DNA of 50,158 nt, taken from positions 1-50,158 of the forward strand of contig CALUKF010000017.1 of NCBI GenBank assembly GCA_944321145.1, read 5' to 3'. The stretch is from an uncultured Odoribacter sp. (GTDB lineage Bacteria > Bacteroidota > Bacteroidia > Bacteroidales > Marinifilaceae). This document shows, piece after piece, positions 26,861-35,275 of this stretch; within the stretch, counting starts at the first letter, position 1; every line of letters starts with the position of its first letter. Made by a program: the position numbers and the translations under genes. The notes beneath the pieces were generated by a model. That model was not told where the DNA came from, ran no database searches, and saw nothing but the letters and a program-made list of their open reading frames with translations.

Positions 26861-29797
26861 CTATTCGCGCTCGCGCTGCGGGAAGACTGTGCGCACGAAA
26901 CGGCGTTTCAAGGGGGAGTTTTCCCACTCGCGCTCGCTTTCCTGCAGGTAGTTGCCCAATAAGCCCAATTTCTCCAAACTCGGCAGGCGGAGGAGGCTTT
27001 CGGGGACTTTCCCGGTGAGGCGGTTGTTGTACACCCAAAAGGTCTTCAGGTTGCGCATTTCGCCGAACACGTCGGGCAATTCGCCGGTGAGGCGGTTGCC
27101 AGTCAAGACCACCTCCTGCAGGTTGCGGAGTTCGCCGATGGAGGCGGGGATGGTGCCGGTGAGTTGGTTGTTTTCACATTTCAACTCCTGCAAAGCCCTC
27201 ATATTACCCAAACTTTGCGGAAGCGTGCCATCCAATTGGTTGCGACCGATATACAGCCATTGTAAGCGTTCCAAATTTCCCCATGCCTCAGGGATAGCAC
27301 CTGTGAATTGGTTGTCTTGCAATAGTAAACGCTCTAAATTGCGCAAATTGCCAATCTCCGGAGGGAGAGTACCGGACAAAAGGTTTTCCTCCAAATAAAG
27401 GAATCTTAAATTCGTCAAATTGCCCAATTCCGGAGGCAAACTGCCAGACAATTGGTTCGCGTTCAAGCAAAGATTCTCCATCATGGGCAAATTGCCCAAT
27501 TCCAAGGGGATGGTTCCGGTCAATTGATTTCTATTCAAAAACAAGGCTTTCAGCCGGGGAAAGTTGCCCCAACTTGCCGGTATACTGCCTGAAAGCTGGT
27601 TCGCTGGCAAATACAAATATTCCAAATTAGGCATATTGCTCCAAGATTCCGGCAAAGTGCCTGAAAGGCGGTTTCCACTCAAAATCAATAGCCTCAATCG
27701 AGGCATCGTCCCCCAGCTTTCCGGCAAGGTACCAGACAACTGATTGACATTCAAAGTTAATTCTTCCAAACATGAGAGATTGGCAAATTCTTCGGGAAGT
27801 ACACCCGTCAATTGGTTTTGCATCAAATTCAAACTTTTTAAACTGGACATTTGCCCCCATTCGGGCGGAAGAGAACCCATAATGCGATTATGGGTTAATG
27901 TCAAAGTTTCCAATTTATCCAGACGCCCCCATTGAGGCGGAAGCTCACCGGAAAGTTGATTGTTTTGCAAAGCAATGATTTGCACACTCGAAAGATTACT
28001 CCATGAAGCGGGGAAATTGCCAGACAAGCGGTTATCGGCAAGGAAAATCTTCTGCAAGGCTGCCATGTCGCCCCAAGCGGCAGGCAGGCTGCCGGAAAAG
28101 TTGTTCCCTTCTGCCGAAAGGAAGGTCAAATGGGTCAATTTTCCCCAGGCATCGGGGAGATTACCGGAGAATTGATTTTCGTTGATGTAGAGGATGCGCA
28201 GATTTTGCGCTTCGGCAAGGGCGGCGGGAAGTGCACCGGAGAGGCGATTTTGCCCAACGCTCAATTCCTCCAATTTCGTCCACGCTCCTTCGCCAGCGGG
28301 AATAGTACCGGTAAGTTGGTTGTTCCACAGGTAGCATTCCTTCAAGTTAGGCAATAGGCTCAGGGAAGTGGGAATAGCACCCGAAAGGCGGTTGTCGCCC
28401 AGGTTCAGTTCCTGCAAATTTCGGAGTTGCCCCAATTCTTCGGGGATGGCTCCCGTCAGGCGGTTTTGGCGCAAGTACAATTTAATGAGGGCATCCAACT
28501 TGCCCAACTCCGGCGGAATGAAGCCGGAAAGGTTGTTGCAACTCAGTGTCAAATAGCGCAATGACCAGCAATTCCCCAATTCGGGCGGGATTGCCCCTGT
28601 CAAGCGGTTATTGCCCAGATTCAGGAAATCCAGACTTTGCAACAATCCGATTTCCGCAGGGATAGAACCACTCAACTGATTTCCGGAAAGCCCCAAGTTC
28701 TCCAAGGCAAGGGCATTGCCGATTTCGGGCGGGATGGCGCCCGTCAAACGGTTGTTGAACAAATAGAGCGTGGTGAGGTTGGGGTTGTCGAAAAGGGCGG
28801 GCGGAATAGAGCCCGTCAGGAGGTTATCGTTCAAGGTCAAGGATACCAAAGCGGTCATGTACGTCCACTCGGCGGGGATTTGCCCTCTCAATTGGTTGCC
28901 GGACAGGTTGATGTACCGCAATTCCTTCAGCGCGCCGATGGAGGCAGGGAGCGTGCCGGTCAGTTTGTTGTTTTGCAATTGGAGTTGGGTCAAGCCTTGC
29001 AGTTGTTCCCAATGTTCCGGCAAATCACCGGAGAAGCGGTTGTTCTCGGCATAGAGCACCTGCAAACAAGTTAGCTGCGTCAGGCTTTCAGGCAATTCCC
29101 CAGAGAATTGATTTTCTTGTATGAATAAAAAGTGCAAACTGTCTAAATGCCCTATATTTTCCGGAAGGGAACCGGAAAATCGGTTCTGTTTCAAATCTAA
29201 CATGCCAAGTTTTTCAAGCTCGCACAAACTTGCAGGCAATGTCCCCTCAAAATTGTTTCCGGACAAATTAAGGAACACCAGTTCCTTGAGACCTTGCCAC
29301 GCGTCCGGCAATGAGCCTGACAGCCGGTTGCCACCTACAGAAAGATATTGCAAGCCTGTGCATTCCCCCACCTCGGCAGGCAAATTCCCGGTCAGTTCAT
29401 TTTTAGAGAAATCCATAGCCTCTATGGTCTGCACTTGGAACAAAGCAGGAGGCAAGGTGCCTTTCAGCCCATTCTCCGACAAATAAACCGTCAGCATTCC
29501 GGATTCCCCTCTGTTGACCCCCGCCCACTCTTCCAGCGGCTTATCGCTTAACCAATTGGTATTATCCGTCCAATTGTCGCCATCGGTAGCGTTGTAAAGG
29601 GCAATGAGGGCTTCGCGCTCCGCCTTAAGTTGCTGTTTGGAAACGGCAGGTTTCCGGGTTTGGGTTTGCGCTGCGCCCGTCAGCGTGGTTTCTTTGCGGG
29701 CTTTCTTGTTTGCGCGTTCACGCCTGTTTTGCGCATAGGAGGCATCGGACAGGAGAAGAAGCGCCAATGCCAGGCAAAGGAAGGTGGATGTTCTCAT
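26861..29797 (-). CDS. secreted leucine-rich repeat protein, 35 full + 1 partial plant-type repeats
   Basis: After a signal peptide (start taken at MRTSTFLCLALALLLL; an ATG ten codons upstream at 29827 is also possible) and a charged linker comes an LRRNT-like cap with ALIALYNATDGDNWTDNTNWL. Then 35 uninterrupted repeats of exactly 24 residues and a half repeat fill about residues 100-952. The consensus LxxLxLxxNxLxGxIPxxLGxL is the plant receptor-like type, with a long concave sheet for binding proteins or glycans. There is no membrane anchor, LPXTG or type IX C-terminal signal; the last 26 residues are a charged tail. Base composition changes in blocks (27.2-28.0 kb and 29.1-29.3 kb are AT-richer), suggesting repeat reshuffling. 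It lies just after a frameshifted ORF6N gene, same strand. Ligand unknown. Confidence 0.88.
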   Translation of the reverse strand: MRTSTFLCLALALLLLSDASYAQNRRERANKKARKETTLTGAAQTQTRKPAVSKQQLKAEREALIALYNATDGDNWTDNTNWLSDKPLEEWAGVNRGESGMLTVYLSENGLKGTLPPALFQVQTIEAMDFSKNELTGNLPAEVGECTGLQYLSVGGNRLSGSLPDAWQGLKELVFLNLSGNNFEGTLPASLCELEKLGMLDLKQNRFSGSLPENIGHLDSLHFLFIQENQFSGELPESLTQLTCLQVLYAENNRFSGDLPEHWEQLQGLTQLQLQNNKLTGTLPASIGALKELRYINLSGNQLRGQIPAEWTYMTALVSLTLNDNLLTGSIPPALFDNPNLTTLYLFNNRLTGAIPPEIGNALALENLGLSGNQLSGSIPAEIGLLQSLDFLNLGNNRLTGAIPPELGNCWSLRYLTLSCNNLSGFIPPELGKLDALIKLYLRQNRLTGAIPEELGQLRNLQELNLGDNRLSGAIPTSLSLLPNLKECYLWNNQLTGTIPAGEGAWTKLEELSVGQNRLSGALPAALAEAQNLRILYINENQFSGNLPDAWGKLTHLTFLSAEGNNFSGSLPAAWGDMAALQKIFLADNRLSGNFPASWSNLSSVQIIALQNNQLSGELPPQWGRLDKLETLTLTHNRIMGSLPPEWGQMSSLKSLNLMQNQLTGVLPEEFANLSCLEELTLNVNQLSGTLPESWGTMPRLRLLILSGNRLSGTLPESWSNMPNLEYLYLPANQLSGSIPASWGNFPRLKALFLNRNQLTGTIPLELGNLPMMENLCLNANQLSGSLPPELGNLTNLRFLYLEENLLSGTLPPEIGNLRNLERLLLQDNQFTGAIPEAWGNLERLQWLYIGRNQLDGTLPQSLGNMRALQELKCENNQLTGTIPASIGELRNLQEVVLTGNRLTGELPDVFGEMRNLKTFWVYNNRLTGKVPESLLRLPSLEKLGLLGNYLQESEREWENSPLKRRFVRTVFPQRERE

Positions 29798-29844
29798 AAA
29801 AATCTGTTTTAATGGTTTTAATCTCATATATATAATCAGAGGGC

Positions 29845-30392
29845 TTATTCTTTATTTTTCCGTTTTACCGTATGTTTAAATTTCAATATGGCAAAGTTAA
29901 GTTCAATGGTAGTTTCAGAATCACTAACTTGCATTTCATCATCCAGCAAGTCGGCAAGAATATCACCCCCATGCTGCATCAAGCTTTTTGCTTGAATTGA
30001 TCCTGCGTATTCGACAGTTCTGCCACTGTATGCGAAAGTTCCCTGATTTTGGCAAATGTTTCTACAATGGCAATGGTAGTATTTGTTGCTTTAGGACTTT
30101 TCAAGATGGTGGCAAGCATATACAAGCCTTTCTCTGTAAAAGCTTTAGGCAATGCCGGAGAATATTTCAACTTGGGGTTATCGAAAATTTCGATAACCTC
30201 TGCTTTTTCCTCTTTTGTCAACTCAAAAATATATCCACAAGGAAATTTATCCGGATTGTTTTTTACCGCTTCATTCACACGCATAGTTTCTACCCCATAC
30301 AACCGGGCTACTTCACTATCCAATATTACTTTCTGCCCCCGAAGTTCAAATATCGCGTTCTCTACATCGCTAAATTTAACAATATCACCCAT
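29845..30392 (-). pseudogene. ORF6N domain protein, frameshifted
   Basis: Starting at MGDIVKFSDVENAIFELRGQKV, the protein has the phage-type ORF6N DNA-binding domain (VILDSEVARLYGVETMRVNEAVKNNPDKFP followed by YIFELTKEE). It then stops after QDQFKQKA at 29979. The normal C-terminus continues in another frame: MQHGGDILADLLDDEM, then ETTIELNFAILKFKHTVKRK, ending at 29845, which matches the acidic-then-basic tail of this family. The switch is at a T5 (+) / A5 (-) run at 29985-29989; one more A joins the two parts. As written the protein is cut to 137 residues, missing about 45. It may be a real mutation or a homopolymer error. ORF6N proteins are often of phage origin and act as regulators; no other phage gene is near. 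Confidence 0.8.
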
Positions 30393-30424
30393 GACTATTC
30401 TTTCATTTATTTTCTCTATACCTG

Positions 30425-30456
30425 CAAAGATAAAGAATTTAAACCAGAAAAACAAA
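30425..30456 (-). promoter_or_regulatory. promoter of the ORF6N gene
   Basis: On the minus strand TTTG (30453-30456), 20 bases, TATCTTTG (30425-30432): full consensus. The -33 element overlaps the T-tract of the secDF terminator. Confidence 0.7.
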
Positions 30457-30481
30457 GCCGGGCACCCGAAGGCGTCCGGCT
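30447..30481 (-). terminator. secDF terminator
   Basis: On the minus strand an 11-bp stem with one mismatch and one G-U pair, closed by a TTCG tetraloop (30456-30481), is followed by TTTGTTTTTC. It lies 25 bases after the secDF stop. Confidence 0.8.
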
Positions 30482-30506
30482 CAATTGACATGAAAAAATC
30501 AATGTT

Positions 30507-33500
30507 TTATTTCTTTGCCACAGCGGCAGCAGTCTTCTTGCCAAACTTTCTCCGCAGGTCGTATGCCAACGGCGTAGCCACGAAGAGAGAGGAGTAAGTA
30601 CCGGTTGCAATACCAATCAACAAGGCGAACACGAAGCCCTTGATGGACGTTCCGCCGAAGATGAAGATGGCAATCAATACCACCAACGTAGACAACGAGG
30701 TACTGAACGTACGGCGCAACGTAGAGTTCAATGCGGAGTTCGTCGTGTCAATAATATCGCGCTTCGGATAGAGGCGGCGGTATTCACGGATACGGTCGAA
30801 GATAACCACGGTATCATTGATGGAGTAACCCACAACCGTCAGGATTGCCGCAATGAAAGCCTGGTCTACCTCCAGCGAGAAGGGCAGGATGCCCGCCAGC
30901 AAGGAGTACAAGCCCAATACCACAATGGAGTCGTGTGCCAGACCAACCACTGCGCCTGCGCCGTATTCCCATTCGGAGAACCGTATCATGATGTAGAGGA
31001 AGATGACGAACAACGCCAGGATAACCGACCAAACGGCAGCACGGGTGATGTCCTCAGCCACGGCAGGACCTACCTTTTCAGACATTTGGCGGTAGTCGCT
31101 CAGGAAGGTTTCCTGAGAGGTGCCTTCCGGCAGGTAGTCTTTCAAACCTTCGTACAACAAGGTCTCCACTTCGTTATCGGCTTCGGTGCTCTCGTCCTCG
31201 ATGCGGTATTTGGTCGTGATGCGCACCTGATGGTCGTTACCGAAAGTCTTTACCTCGGGAGCACTGCCATAAACTTCAGACAAGCTCTCGGCAATATCCT
31301 CCACCAAAACGGGCTGGTCAAACTTCACGGTGTAAGTACGTCCGCCCACAAAGTCGATGCCCTGATCCAAGCCTTTCGTAAACAAGGACACGAGGCAGAC
31401 AAAGGTGATGGCGCCGGAAACAATGTAACCCACATGGCGACGCTGGATGAAAGGGAAATGCACGTCGCGCAACCAGTTCGCCGTGAGCGGCGTAGTGAAG
31501 GTCACGTTGTCGCGTTTCTTCGCCCAACGGTCGATAATCAGACGGGAGATAAAGATTGACGTGAACAGCGAGGTGAAGATACCGATAATCAACGTGGTTG
31601 CGAAACCTTTGATAGGTCCTTCACCGAAGTAGTAGAGGATGAAACCGGTCAGCAACGTAGTTACCTGCCCGTCGATAATAGCGGAGTATGCCATCTTGTA
31701 ACCTTCCTTGATGGCGAGCTTCAAGCCCTTGCCGCCACGCAATTCCTCCTGGATTCGTTCGTAAATCAACACGTTCGCGTCGACCGCCATACCCATCGTG
31801 AGGACGATACCGGCGATACCCGGCAGGGTAAGCACTGCCCCGATGGACGCCAAGACGCCGAAGAGGAAGAACAAGTTCACGAGCAACGCGATGTCGGCTG
31901 CCAAACCGGCGTTCTTGCTATAGAAGAACCACATGTATACCAATACCAAGACGAATGCAATCACGAATGACCACATACCTGCCTGGATGGATTCGCTACC
32001 AAGGGACGGACCCACGATTTCGTCGGCAATGATGCGTGCCGGTGCAGGCAACTTACCGGATTCGAGGATGTTTGCCAAGTCCTGAGCCTCCTTGATGTCG
32101 AACTGTCCGGTAATCACAGAGCTACCGCCGGTGATTTCCGTCTGCACGTTCGGGGAGGAGCATACAAAGCCGTCCAATACGATGGCGATGCAGTGCCCCA
32201 CGTTCTCTTTCGTCAGGCGTGCCCAAGTCTTGCTGCCCTCGCTGTTCATGGTCATGTTCACCACAGGACGGCTGCCGTTGTGCTCGAAGTCCTGGCGTGC
32301 GCTTGTGACTACGCCGCCGTCCATCGGGGCTTTGCCGTCACGGGTAGTAATCTTGATGGCATGCAGGGCAACAATCCCGTTCTGTCCCTTCATTTCCCAC
32401 AAGAGGCGGGAATTGCGCGGAAATACGGATTTCACTTGCGGCATGGCGAGAATCTTGTTCACGGCACCCGTGTCTTGCAGGCGGGCATAGCCGACCAATG
32501 AACCGTTCGGGATAATCTGCCCATTTTGCGTGTTCAGGGTCAAAACAGAGAGCAGAGGGTTCTGCCTTTTAAATTCCTCCTCGTTAGCTGCCAACGCGCC
32601 CAAAGAATCCTGGGCAGTCACGCCGGCAATCAGGCTGTTGGCAGTGGCGTCTTCTGCCTGCCCTTCGTCCGTATGCGCCACAGCAGCTTCCGCAGCCGTG
32701 CTGTCGGCAGACGTCAGGGCTTCAGTAGCCTGCAGCACCTCGCGCGCTTTCTCGTTCGCGCTAATTAAATAGGTATAGAAATCGCCATTGTCAAACGTTT
32801 CGTAGAACTCCAACGCCGCAGTTCCCTGCAACAATTTCCGCACGCGCTGTGCGTCCTTGATGCCCGGCAACTCAATCACGATGCGCCCCGAAATGTCCGC
32901 CTTGCGGATGTTGGGCTGAGCCACGCCGAAACGGTCGATACGGGTGCGCAGGATATTAAAGGTATTGTCGATAGCCCCCTCGGCTTCGGCACGCACCACG
33001 TCAAGCACCTGCTGGTTGGTCGCGCCGATTTGGATTTTGTCCTTCAGCTCCACCGTTCCGAACAAGTCGGGAGATGCCAATTGGGCTTCGGGCGCAATAC
33101 GCTCGAACGCTTCCCCGAACAACGTCACAAAGTCCTTGGGGCTCGTTTTCCGCATCTCGATAGCCTCGGCTATCGCTTGGTTGAATGCCGGGTCGGAGGT
33201 ATTGTTGGCAAGACTCCGCACGACGTCAGCCACATCGACCTCCATCGTCACGTTCATACCACCCCGCAAGTCAAGACCCAAGTTCAATTCTAACTCTTTA
33301 CATTCCTTGTAGGTATATTTTGCAATACCCAAGAAATTGTAAACCACTTGATTCGCCATCGAATCCAAGTACACCTTCTCCTGGTCGGGATTACCCTGCG
33401 CATATTCACGCGCAGCACTTTCCACCCGGTTCGTTTTCCAAGTGAAGGATAACTGATAAAGACTTACCAACGCAAACGCTACGGCAAGTAATGTAATCGC

Positions 33501-33515
33501 TCCTTTATTCTGCAT
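30507..33515 (-). CDS. secDF: fused protein translocase subunit SecDF
   Basis: SecDF uses the proton motive force to help pull proteins through SecYEG on the periplasmic side. The 1002-residue protein joins both subunits: one N-terminal TM helix, the P1 domain beginning GLDLRGGMNVTMEVDV, the SecD membrane part with GMAVDANVLIYERI, then the SecF half beginning near residue 680 with GIDFVGGRTYTVKFD and ending with TVVGYSINDTVVIFDRIRE. The two proton-relay motifs (DANV and the NDTVV region) are intact. A Bacteroidota-typical Ala/Glu-rich insert lies in P1 (about residues 265-310). It is monocistronic with its own terminator. Confidence 0.97.
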   Translation of the reverse strand: MQNKGAITLLAVAFALVSLYQLSFTWKTNRVESAAREYAQGNPDQEKVYLDSMANQVVYNFLGIAKYTYKECKELELNLGLDLRGGMNVTMEVDVADVVRSLANNTSDPAFNQAIAEAIEMRKTSPKDFVTLFGEAFERIAPEAQLASPDLFGTVELKDKIQIGATNQQVLDVVRAEAEGAIDNTFNILRTRIDRFGVAQPNIRKADISGRIVIELPGIKDAQRVRKLLQGTAALEFYETFDNGDFYTYLISANEKAREVLQATEALTSADSTAAEAAVAHTDEGQAEDATANSLIAGVTAQDSLGALAANEEEFKRQNPLLSVLTLNTQNGQIIPNGSLVGYARLQDTGAVNKILAMPQVKSVFPRNSRLLWEMKGQNGIVALHAIKITTRDGKAPMDGGVVTSARQDFEHNGSRPVVNMTMNSEGSKTWARLTKENVGHCIAIVLDGFVCSSPNVQTEITGGSSVITGQFDIKEAQDLANILESGKLPAPARIIADEIVGPSLGSESIQAGMWSFVIAFVLVLVYMWFFYSKNAGLAADIALLVNLFFLFGVLASIGAVLTLPGIAGIVLTMGMAVDANVLIYERIQEELRGGKGLKLAIKEGYKMAYSAIIDGQVTTLLTGFILYYFGEGPIKGFATTLIIGIFTSLFTSIFISRLIIDRWAKKRDNVTFTTPLTANWLRDVHFPFIQRRHVGYIVSGAITFVCLVSLFTKGLDQGIDFVGGRTYTVKFDQPVLVEDIAESLSEVYGSAPEVKTFGNDHQVRITTKYRIEDESTEADNEVETLLYEGLKDYLPEGTSQETFLSDYRQMSEKVGPAVAEDITRAAVWSVILALFVIFLYIMIRFSEWEYGAGAVVGLAHDSIVVLGLYSLLAGILPFSLEVDQAFIAAILTVVGYSINDTVVIFDRIREYRRLYPKRDIIDTTNSALNSTLRRTFSTSLSTLVVLIAIFIFGGTSIKGFVFALLIGIATGTYSSLFVATPLAYDLRRKFGKKTAAAVAKK

Positions 33516-33574
33516 TTTACAATTGTTATTATATTACTTAAATTCTTGTTCCTTTCTCATCTGAGATTAATGCG

Positions 33575-33582
33575 CAAAAGTA
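33575..33582 (-). promoter_or_regulatory. -7 box TACTTTTG for secDF
   Basis: On the minus strand TACTTTTG lies 59 bases before the secDF start and matches TAnnTTTG. The -33 element is not clear. Confidence 0.45.
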
Positions 33583-33632
33583 TAATTTTTTTCGATAATA
33601 ACAGCTAAAACAACCTTTAAAGTTTTTTCCTT

Positions 33633-34124
33633 TCAGATTTTTCCAAAATTCAAGGTCATTTTTTTACTGCCGTAATCGATAACCACCTGATAGCGCACAC
33701 AGAAATCACTGCCCAAAAGCCCGATGATCCGACGACTTAAATGCTTGTCATACATCTCATTGACATACTCCAAATCCATTGCAGCCAGGCGGACACGCTT
33801 CAACTTCCGCCCCCCGAGGCGGAAAGCCTCCGCCCGAATGATTTGCACATCCTCAATCTGTCCCGTCACGCTGCCCGACTGGATTTTCACCACCGTGTCG
33901 TCCGCTTCCTTCCCCTCAAAGAGCTTCCGTTCAACGACCGTAACCGATGCGCCCGTGTCGACAATCATGTCCCCCTTCACCCCGTCGATGTCCACCGGCA
34001 CGACCAAATGGAAGCTGCTGTCCTCCAATTCGACCAATTCCACCTCCACATCCAGGCGCCTGGAATGGTAGGGGCTGCCCGAAAGCGGGGCGCGGCTGTT
34101 CTTTCTGTGTCTTATTCTCTTCAT
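33633..34124 (-). CDS. retropepsin-like aspartic protease
   Basis: The 163-residue protein is a single-domain clan AA protease. It has the active-site motif VDTGAS at residues 55-60 and the later hydrophobic-hydrophobic-Gly motif IIGLLGSDF near residue 135, the pair that defines retropepsin-type subunits, which act as dimers. The N-terminal 22 residues are basic (KRIRHRKNSRAP) without a signal peptide, so it is probably cytosolic. Bacterial relatives are sparsely characterised and targets are unknown. It lies between mdh and secDF in the same direction but behind the mdh terminator, with a -7 box that overlaps that terminator's T-tract. Confidence 0.82.
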   Translation of the reverse strand: MKRIRHRKNSRAPLSGSPYHSRRLDVEVELVELEDSSFHLVVPVDIDGVKGDMIVDTGASVTVVERKLFEGKEADDTVVKIQSGSVTGQIEDVQIIRAEAFRLGGRKLKRVRLAAMDLEYVNEMYDKHLSRRIIGLLGSDFCVRYQVVIDYGSKKMTLNFGKI

Positions 34125-34142
34125 AGTTCCAAGCTAACGCCG

Positions 34143-34150
34143 CAAAAATA
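34143..34150 (-). promoter_or_regulatory. -7 box TATTTTTG for the retropepsin gene, overlapping the mdh terminator tail
   Basis: On the minus strand TATTTTTG lies 19 bases before the ATG at 34124. It is formed by the last bases of the T-rich tail of the mdh terminator, so one sequence may end mdh and begin the next transcript. Confidence 0.45.
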
Positions 34151-34178
34151 AAAAAACCGTTCCGATTTTCGGAACGGT
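34146..34178 (-). terminator. mdh terminator
   Basis: Minus strand: a perfect 10-bp stem (34169-34178 with 34156-34165) with a 3-base loop, followed by TTTTTTTATTTT. It lies 23 bases after the mdh stop. Confidence 0.88.
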
Positions 34179-34200
34179 CTGCCAAAATTATTTCAATGAA

Positions 34201-35136
34201 TTAAAACATCTTCATATTGTCAAGCACATCCATCACGGAACGGACTGCCTTTGCTGAAGTGGCAAGCAACTGCTTCTCTTCGTCATCCAACTCAACCTCA
34301 ATGATTTTCTCGATACCGTTCTTGCCCAATACCACCGGCACGCCCAAATAAATGTCCTTCATGCCATACTCGCCGTTCAACATGGCGCATACGGGGAATA
34401 CCCGGCGTTGGTCGCGGATAATCGCCTCCACCATCTGTGCTGCAGCTGCGCCCGGAGCATACCATGCAGAAGTGCCCATCAACTTAACCAGCTCGCCGCC
34501 GCCCACCTTCGTACGCTCGATGATGGCGTGCAACTTGTCGGCGTCAATCAACTCAGTCACAGGAATACCTGCCACAGAAGTATAGCGTGGCAGCGGAACC
34601 ATCGTATCGCCGTGCCCGCCCAAAAGCAATGCCTGGATGTCCTTCGGCGAAACATTCAATGCCTCAGCCAAGAAAGCGCGGTAACGGGCAGTGTCCAACA
34701 CGCCTGCCATACCGAATACCCTCGAAGAATCCACCTTCGCCGTCAGGTATGCGCAGTAGCACATCACATCCAACGGATTGGAAACCACGATTATCTTTGC
34801 GTTCGGAGAATGCTTGATGACATTCTCGGTCACCGACTTCACAATGCCGGCATTCGTCGAAATCAAATCGTCACGGCTCATGCCCGGCTTGCGGGGAAGA
34901 CCGGAAGTGATAACCACCACCTCCGAATTATTCGTCGCAGCATAATCGTTCGTCACGCCTTTAATACGGGTGTCATACAAATTGATAGGGGCAGTCTGCC
35001 ACATATCCAATGCCTTGCCTTCTGAAACGCCTTCTTTGATATCCAGAAGCACCACTTCATTCACAATGTCTTTTTCTGCGATGCAATTGGCACATGTTGC
35101 ACCAACATTACCTGCACCAACAACTGTTACTTTCAT
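34201..35136 (-). CDS. mdh: malate dehydrogenase
   Basis: Mdh interconverts malate and oxaloacetate with NAD(H). With PckA it belongs to the succinate/TCA branch. The 311-residue protein of the LDH-like MDH group has the dinucleotide loop VVGAGNVGATCA, the Asp ending beta-2 (LLDIKEG), the substrate arginines in LPRKPGMSRDD and DTARYRAF, and the catalytic His in GGHGDTMVP. The arginine-rich active-site loop (RKPGMSR, rather than the Gln of LDH) supports malate over lactate. It has a good promoter and its own terminator. Confidence 0.97.
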   Translation of the reverse strand: MKVTVVGAGNVGATCANCIAEKDIVNEVVLLDIKEGVSEGKALDMWQTAPINLYDTRIKGVTNDYAATNNSEVVVITSGLPRKPGMSRDDLISTNAGIVKSVTENVIKHSPNAKIIVVSNPLDVMCYCAYLTAKVDSSRVFGMAGVLDTARYRAFLAEALNVSPKDIQALLLGGHGDTMVPLPRYTSVAGIPVTELIDADKLHAIIERTKVGGGELVKLMGTSAWYAPGAAAAQMVEAIIRDQRRVFPVCAMLNGEYGMKDIYLGVPVVLGKNGIEKIIEVELDDEEKQLLATSAKAVRSVMDVLDNMKMF

Positions 35137-35190
35137 TTCTGTAATAATTTTATTGTTATACTATATAGATATTCTGTACAATTCCAATGC

Positions 35191-35221
35191 CAAATTTACA
35201 CCTTTTCCCGAGAATGTACAA
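35191..35221 (-). promoter_or_regulatory. mdh promoter
   Basis: On the minus strand TTG (35219-35221), 20 bases, TAAATTTG (35191-35198). Transcription would start near 35184, about 48 bases before the mdh ATG. Confidence 0.65.
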
Positions 35222-35275
35222 GCATTACAGAAAAAAATCTCTAATAAAAAGAATATGCCTTCCGTACCTACTGAC

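Noticed and set aside
26861-29797. 72-bp periodicity resembling a CRISPR or satellite array
   Set aside because: The period equals 24 codons and translates as uninterrupted LRR units; the repeats are diverged and there are no spacers.
29892-29899. -7-like TAACTTTG (minus strand) upstream of the LRR gene
   Set aside because: It falls in the coding sequence of the displaced ORF6N C-terminus (the Leu-Asn-Phe codons), has no -33 partner, and is likely chance. The LRR gene may instead be read from the ORF6N promoter.
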